DNA of 10,801 bases from Acidobacteriota bacterium (GTDB lineage: Bacteria; Acidobacteriota; Terriglobia; Acidiferrales; UBA7541): positions 1,610 to 12,410 of the forward strand of contig PLZZ01000119.1 of assembly GCA_003153585.1 (NCBI GenBank), given 5' to 3'. Positions 7,165 to 10,801 of the stretch are shown here, in pieces. A program made the translations under genes and the position numbers. How positions within the stretch are numbered: the stretch's first letter is position 1; each line of letters begins with the position of its first letter. A model generated the notes under the pieces. The model had not been told where the DNA came from. It searched no databases and was given only the letters and a program-made list of their open reading frames with translations.

Positions 7165-7926
7165 ATGCTGGCAGAAGAACGGCGGCGAAAAATTCTTGAA
7201 TTGACCCAACGCGATGGGCGGGTCGTTGTCAAAGACCTAGCACGGCGCTTCTCCACTTCTCTCATCACGATTCGCAAAGACTTGGAATCCCTTCACCAAA
7301 TGGGCCGAATCCAACGGGCTCACGGCGGCGCGCTACCCATGGACGCATCCGCCTTAAGGGATCCCACGCTGCACGAGAAAGAGCAATTGCATCGTCGCGA
7401 AAAACTCAAGATCGCCGCGGCGGCCGCGCGTTTCGTTCAACCGGGCCAAGTCGTAATCCTTGATTCAGGCACTACTACCACAGCAGTGGCGCGCGCGATC
7501 AAACATGTTAGGAATCTCACGGTCATCACCAACGCCGTCAATATCGCGGCTGAGCTAGCCGGCACCGACGTCGAGGTCATTTTAACGGGAGGCGTGCTGA
7601 GAAGAAACTCGTTTTCGCTTGTAGGACCGCTCGCCGAGGATTCCTTGCGTCACGTGACGGCCGACCTTTTGTTGCTCGCGGTGGACGGTTTCGATCTCGA
7701 GTATGGTCTCACCACTCCGAACCTTCTGGAAGCACGGGTGAACCGCGTCATGATGGAAAATGCAAAGACCACGATTATCGTGTGCGATTCGAGCAAATTC
7801 GGCCGGCGCAGCCTTTCATTCATTGCTCCCATTTCCGCGGTGCACCACACCATTACGGACAGGAAAATCTCTGCGAAAAACTTGCGCGCTCTTCGCGCGG
7901 CACATATCAAGACCATCGTCGTTTGA
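7165..7926 (+). CDS. AgaR-like DeoR-family transcriptional repressor (second of two)
   Basis: 253-residue DNA-binding repressor. The DeoR helix-turn-helix is at about 3-54 (LARRFSTSLITIRKDLESL...RAHGGA). The effector domain shows ILDSGTTTT (98-106), TN (122-123), TGGVLRR (141-147), VDGFDLEYGLTTPNLLEA (173-190), VNRVM (192-196) and DSSKFG (208-213). The D-DLE-G-T-N-EA-NR-M pattern is notably close to AgaR, the GalNAc/galactosamine regulator of enterobacteria, so a related amino-sugar or tagatose phosphate may be the effector (inference). No clear Shine-Dalgarno precedes the ATG, but the N-terminus MLAEERRR matches the family start. It heads an operon: the SIS gene begins 29 bp after its stop. 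The repeat-rich site just upstream (7117-7149) suggests autoregulation. Confidence 0.92.
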   Translation: MLAEERRRKILELTQRDGRVVVKDLARRFSTSLITIRKDLESLHQMGRIQRAHGGALPMDASALRDPTLHEKEQLHRREKLKIAAAAARFVQPGQVVILDSGTTTTAVARAIKHVRNLTVITNAVNIAAELAGTDVEVILTGGVLRRNSFSLVGPLAEDSLRHVTADLLLLAVDGFDLEYGLTTPNLLEARVNRVMMENAKTTIIVCDSSKFGRRSLSFIAPISAVHHTITDRKISAKNLRALRAAHIKTIVV

Positions 7927-7948
7927 ACTTTTATGCTTGCGGGCTTGT

Positions 7949-7953
7949 GGAGG
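7949..7953 (+). promoter_or_regulatory. Shine-Dalgarno of the SIS gene, with ambiguous start
   Basis: GGAGG ends only 2 nt before the ATG at 7956, which is unusually tight. It stands 5 nt before the in-frame TTG at 7959, a better distance. An in-frame GTG at 7947 overlaps the site itself and is less likely. The protein would differ by one residue between ATG and TTG. Confidence 0.5.
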
Positions 7954-7955
7954 CA

Positions 7956-9032
7956 ATGTTGACGGAATTGAAATCAGCAATCGGCGCTAACACCATTTCC
8001 GAGATCCTCTCCCAGCCCGCCACCTGGACTACGTGTTTGCAAGCGATGGATAAAAGTGCGGAATTGCGCTTGCTTGCTCACAACCTACCCAGGAATATCG
8101 AGTGGGTGTTCATCGGCTGCGGCTCCAGCTTCTACTTGGCTCAGAGCGCGGCGGCGAGCTGGTTCATTCTCACGGGCGAGAAATCTCGCGCAATTCCTGC
8201 ATCCGAAATTATGCTCTTTCCGCAGCTGCTTCCCGTCCCCTGCCAGCCGGTCATGATTACCCGCTCCGGGCATACGTCGGAGATTCTGCAGGCAGCCAGG
8301 TATTTGGAAGGTGTACTCAATCTTAAAGTTCTCGCGATAACCTGCGGTACAGACACTCCCATCGAGGAACTTTCTTCGCACCACATCATCCTGCATGCTG
8401 CCGACGAGAAAAGCACCGTAATGACGAGATCTTTCACTTCCATGCTCATCGTATTACAGTCGCTCGCCGCCATCCGCGGAGATCACCCCGATTTTTTGAC
8501 CGGCCTTCGCAAGCTTCCCGCGCAATTAGCTGCGCGATTAGGCCAGTTCCAAACCACGGTAAAATCGCTGGTCGAGTCGGGGACATTCGCGGATTATGTC
8601 TTCCTCGGCCAAGGTCCGTTCTTCGGAATCGCGCAAGAATCGATGCTGAAGGTGAAGGAAATGTCTTGTTCCTACGCGCAGAGTTTTCACACGCTCGAAT
8701 TCAGGCATGGACCAAAAGCCATCGTAAGTCCCGAGACTCTGATCACCTTTATCATCAGCGAAACCGGGTTCGACGCCGAGGTCGCCGTCCTGGAAGAAAT
8801 CAAGGCTCTGGGCGGCACAACGCTGGTGGTCGCAAACACATGCAGCACGGCGATCCGCAAGGCTGCCGACTACACGGTGGAGTTGTCTCTTGATATTCCT
8901 GAAGCCGCCCGTACAGCCGCGAGTGTGATCGCCGGGCAACTCCTGGGTTTCTACACGGGACTTAAGAAGGGACTGAATCCTGACGAACCTCGCAATTTAT
9001 CGCGCGTGGTAACGCTGGAAAGCAGAAGCTAA
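7956..9032 (+). CDS. agaS: AgaS-like double-SIS sugar-phosphate deaminase/isomerase
   Basis: 358-residue cytoplasmic enzyme with two SIS (sugar isomerase) domains. Domain one (about 48-170) has FIGCGSSF (52-59), TRSGHTSEI (102-110) and EKSTVMTRSFT (151-161). Domain two (about 213-340) has LGQGPFFGIAQESMLKVKEM (217-236) and FRHGPKA (249-255). The tail NPDEPRNLSRVVTL (341-354) is shared with the GlmS isomerase and AgaS groups. No glutaminase domain is present, so it is not a complete GlmS. The VMTRSF and FRHGPK patterns favour AgaS (galactosamine-6-phosphate to tagatose-6-phosphate plus ammonia) over GlmS; the SIS-type glucosamine-6-phosphate deaminase NagB-II is the main alternative. The frame is open back to 7782, but that part overlaps the repressor gene, so a start at 7956 (or TTG 7959) is chosen. 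It lies between the AgaR-like regulator and a sugar kinase 13 bp downstream, in one operon. Confidence 0.88.
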   Translation: MLTELKSAIGANTISEILSQPATWTTCLQAMDKSAELRLLAHNLPRNIEWVFIGCGSSFYLAQSAAASWFILTGEKSRAIPASEIMLFPQLLPVPCQPVMITRSGHTSEILQAARYLEGVLNLKVLAITCGTDTPIEELSSHHIILHAADEKSTVMTRSFTSMLIVLQSLAAIRGDHPDFLTGLRKLPAQLAARLGQFQTTVKSLVESGTFADYVFLGQGPFFGIAQESMLKVKEMSCSYAQSFHTLEFRHGPKAIVSPETLITFIISETGFDAEVAVLEEIKALGGTTLVVANTCSTAIRKAADYTVELSLDIPEAARTAASVIAGQLLGFYTGLKKGLNPDEPRNLSRVVTLESRS

Positions 9033-9045
9033 TCGAGGTTCACGA

Positions 9046-9984
9046 ATGCCTCTCGACGTGTGCGTGGTCGGAGAAATCAATCCAGATCTGATTCTTTACG
9101 GCTTGCCGAAAGAATTGAAGCCCGAAGAAGAATCTTTGATCGGCGGATTTCGCCTGACGCTGGGGAGTTCGTCGGCGATTTTTGCGCACAATCTTTCGGT
9201 ACTCGGCACTGGCGTCGGCATGGTTTCAAAAATCGGAGCCGATGCTCTGGGAAAAATGGCATTCGACTGGCTCGCCTCGGCCGGTGTTGATTTATCTCAT
9301 GTTTCTTTCACTTCCAGTAAGACATCCACGGGCCTGACCGTCATACTCACCCAGCCAGAACATCGATTCATCCTGACCTATCCGGGAACGATGTTCGAGT
9401 TGAGCTACGTCGATCTCGATCTCGATTACATTTTTTCGTCGAGACATTTGCATCTCTCGTCGTACTTCTTGCAAAGAGCCCTTCGGCCGAAAATCGTCGA
9501 TTTGTTTCGCGAAGCCAAAGCCAAGGGCCTTTCGACCTCGCTTGACACCAACGATGATCCCGAAGGCAAGTGGGGCAAAGATTTGCTGGACGTCCTGCCA
9601 TATATCGATATTTTTTTTCCCAACGAGCGTGAAGCTAAAAAGATCGTCGGCACCGACGACCTGCCACGAGCAATCGGAAAACTTGCGCAAGCCTGTCAGT
9701 TCGTGGTCGTAAAACTGGGCTCCCAGGGAGCTATCGCTCGCAAGGGTTCTGAGGAATGGCGGCGCCAAGGGATGCGAGTGGCGTCAGTGGATTCGGTCGG
9801 TGCGGGCGATAGCTTCGATGCCGGCTTCATCCATCGTTTTCTGCAGGGCGCGAGCCCGGCCGAATGTCTTGAATACGCCGACATCGCGGGGGCCTTCTCA
9901 ACCACTCGCGAAGGCGGAACTGAGGCTTTCAGGGATCGCGATAGCGTCGAGCAATTTTTCCACGACCATTTGGACCAGCGCTGA
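9046..9984 (+). CDS. PfkB/ribokinase-family carbohydrate kinase
   Basis: 312-residue cytoplasmic sugar kinase. Signatures in order: GEINPDLIL (9-17), LGSSSAIFAHNL (39-50), SKIGADALG (61-69), SLDTNDDP (165-172), FPNEREA (191-197), VKLGSQGA (222-229) and the PfkB catalytic motif VGAGDSFDAGF (251-261) with D255 as base. It belongs to the ribokinase/2-keto-3-deoxygluconate kinase side of the superfamily rather than the FruK side, so it more likely phosphorylates a free sugar. The usual GGxxxN substrate motif is replaced by GSSSAIFAHN. GAGG 7 nt upstream supports the start. It is the third gene of the operon, 13 bp after the SIS gene. A hexosamine or N-acetylhexosamine as substrate is an inference from context; 2-keto-3-deoxy sugars remain possible. 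Confidence 0.91.
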   Translation: MPLDVCVVGEINPDLILYGLPKELKPEEESLIGGFRLTLGSSSAIFAHNLSVLGTGVGMVSKIGADALGKMAFDWLASAGVDLSHVSFTSSKTSTGLTVILTQPEHRFILTYPGTMFELSYVDLDLDYIFSSRHLHLSSYFLQRALRPKIVDLFREAKAKGLSTSLDTNDDPEGKWGKDLLDVLPYIDIFFPNEREAKKIVGTDDLPRAIGKLAQACQFVVVKLGSQGAIARKGSEEWRRQGMRVASVDSVGAGDSFDAGFIHRFLQGASPAECLEYADIAGAFSTTREGGTEAFRDRDSVEQFFHDHLDQR

Positions 9985-10015
9985 AGGTCAACGAATTTGG
10001 GCTTCTTAGATATTT

Positions 10016-10801
10016 CTATTGTTTCGTGACTTCGATGAGCAAATGGTCGGAGAAACTGGCGTCGAGCCGCGCGCCTGGCGCAGTCACAAACCCCAGGTCT
10101 TTACCGTTGACGTAGTCCACCACTTGATATTTCCCTGGCGCTAGCCCTCGTAGCTCTATTTCCCCGGCCCACGTGGCTGGTTTCGTGTGTTTGCCGTCGG
10201 AGGCCGGCCCGGGCGCAAAAAACGCGTAATACATGGCTCCGTCTTTTTCGATCGCATATCCCTCGGGCACGTCATAGCCGTACACGTAAAGATTGCGGAA
10301 CGTTCCGCGAGAAAGCATTTTGTCGTTGTAGAGACCGATCCACTTCTTCCAGTACTCTTCTTTTTGAGGCGTCAGATACACGTCGCTCAACTTCGGGCCG
10401 TAATCGGGCCACGCGAACTTTGTACCGACAACTCCACCGGTGCCCACGGTAGAAGCAAAATCAGATCCAAGATCTTTTTCATTCCCGTTCGGATTCGCTA
10501 TGCGGGTCAGCTCGACATGATCTCCATACACTGCAGACTTCGGGCCCAGCAGCGCCTTGTACATTTTCACTCGCTGACGAACCTGTACAGAACCCACCGG
10601 ATCGGCGGTGACGGCCTGATCGATATAGCGCAGCCAGGCGATACTCGGGGGCGTACCACACGGACAGCTCTGGGTAACGCTATCCGCCTTTAGCGCTCGC
10701 GTCGTTTCAAAAATCGTTTTGTAAATCTCGCCCATGGCATAGACCGAATCGTTCGGCGATTTGTGGTGGTGTTTTGGGTTGTAGCATGCGGGCACGCTAT
10801 A
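10016..10801 (-). CDS. alpha-galactosidase-like glycoside hydrolase (GH36/clan GH-D type), 3' part only
   Basis: The last 261 codons of a gene that enters from the right edge; its start and the region expected to carry the catalytic nucleophile are outside the window. Counting from the edge, IYKTIFETTRALKADSV (26-42) and CPCGTPPSIAWL (46-57) precede YIDQAVTADPVGSVQVRQR (59-77). This order resembles the GH36 C-x-x-G loop followed by the (W/T)-S/A-D-...-R stretch that carries the acid/base Asp, so D67 is the candidate. A beta-sandwich tail (about 208-261, ELRGLAPGKYQVVDYVNGKD) ends the protein. Enzymes of this clan remove alpha-galactose or alpha-GalNAc, which suits the aga-like neighbours. The usual Arg of the CxxGG-R loop is not visible. 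It converges on the PfkB gene with a 31-bp gap. Exported or cytoplasmic cannot be judged. Family assignment is by motif resemblance only. Confidence 0.7.
   Translation of the reverse strand, partial: YSVPACYNPKHHHKSPNDSVYAMGEIYKTIFETTRALKADSVTQSCPCGTPPSIAWLRYIDQAVTADPVGSVQVRQRVKMYKALLGPKSAVYGDHVELTRIANPNGNEKDLGSDFASTVGTGGVVGTKFAWPDYGPKLSDVYLTPQKEEYWKKWIGLYNDKMLSRGTFRNLYVYGYDVPEGYAIEKDGAMYYAFFAPGPASDGKHTKPATWAGEIELRGLAPGKYQVVDYVNGKDLGFVTAPGARLDASFSDHLLIEVTKQ

Noticed and set aside
7782..7955. N-terminal extension of the SIS protein overlapping the repressor gene
   Set aside because: It would overlap the conserved end of the repressor by 145 bp, its residues look out-of-frame, and a ribosome site lies just before 7956.
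1..10801. Mobile element, phage or CRISPR content
   Set aside because: No transposase, integrase, terminal repeats, target-site duplications or regularly spaced repeats were seen; genes are compactly arranged and metabolically coherent.

Overview
The window looks like chromosomal DNA of an acidobacterium (Acidobacteriota). The main evidence is the large outer-membrane protein on the left. It has a carboxypeptidase-regulatory-like domain, an LPLNGRNF plug motif and a long beta-barrel ending in Phe (the 'Oar-like' TonB-dependent receptor type), a family greatly expanded in that phylum, and no SusD partner is visible. The assignment rests on protein style and context only; there is no rRNA or marker gene here.

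Layout, left to right: a possible 3' end of an upstream gene (3-44, weak) and about 200 bp of non-coding DNA; the receptor on the minus strand (249-3845); a 217-bp AT-rich divergent promoter region; a plus-strand pair of a DeoR-family repressor (4063-4911) and an exported metal-dependent amidohydrolase (4921-6063); a convergent junction; a minus-strand PfkB kinase of the 1-phosphofructokinase/tagatose-6-phosphate kinase type (6111-7070); a 94-bp divergent regulatory region with a candidate operator; a plus-strand operon of an AgaR-like DeoR repressor (7165-7926), an AgaS-like double-SIS sugar-phosphate deaminase/isomerase (7956-9032) and a second PfkB sugar kinase (9046-9984); another convergent junction; and the 3' part of an alpha-galactosidase-like (GH36-type) glycoside hydrolase on the minus strand, running off the right edge (10016-10801).

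Inferred function: a glycan or amino-sugar scavenging locus. The receptor would import an oligosaccharide. The hydrolase would release galactose- or GalNAc-type sugars. The ribokinase-like PfkB could phosphorylate the free sugar. The AgaS-like protein would deaminate and isomerise the amino-sugar 6-phosphate to a ketose 6-phosphate. The second PfkB would make the bisphosphate. A GlcNAc/GalNAc-6-phosphate deacetylase and a tagatose- or fructose-bisphosphate aldolase, both needed to complete the route, are not in the window. The two DeoR regulators each sit at the head of a plus-strand operon and face a divergent gene, which suggests two linked, sugar-phosphate-responsive modules.

No rRNA, convincing tRNA, CRISPR array, insertion sequence, integrase or phage gene was seen. 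All genes are intact apart from the one cut by the right edge. The most interesting points are the repeat-rich operator between pfkB and the AgaR-like gene, non-canonical substrate motifs in both kinases, the exported amidohydrolase under a sugar regulator, and the altered substrate loop of the hydrolase.
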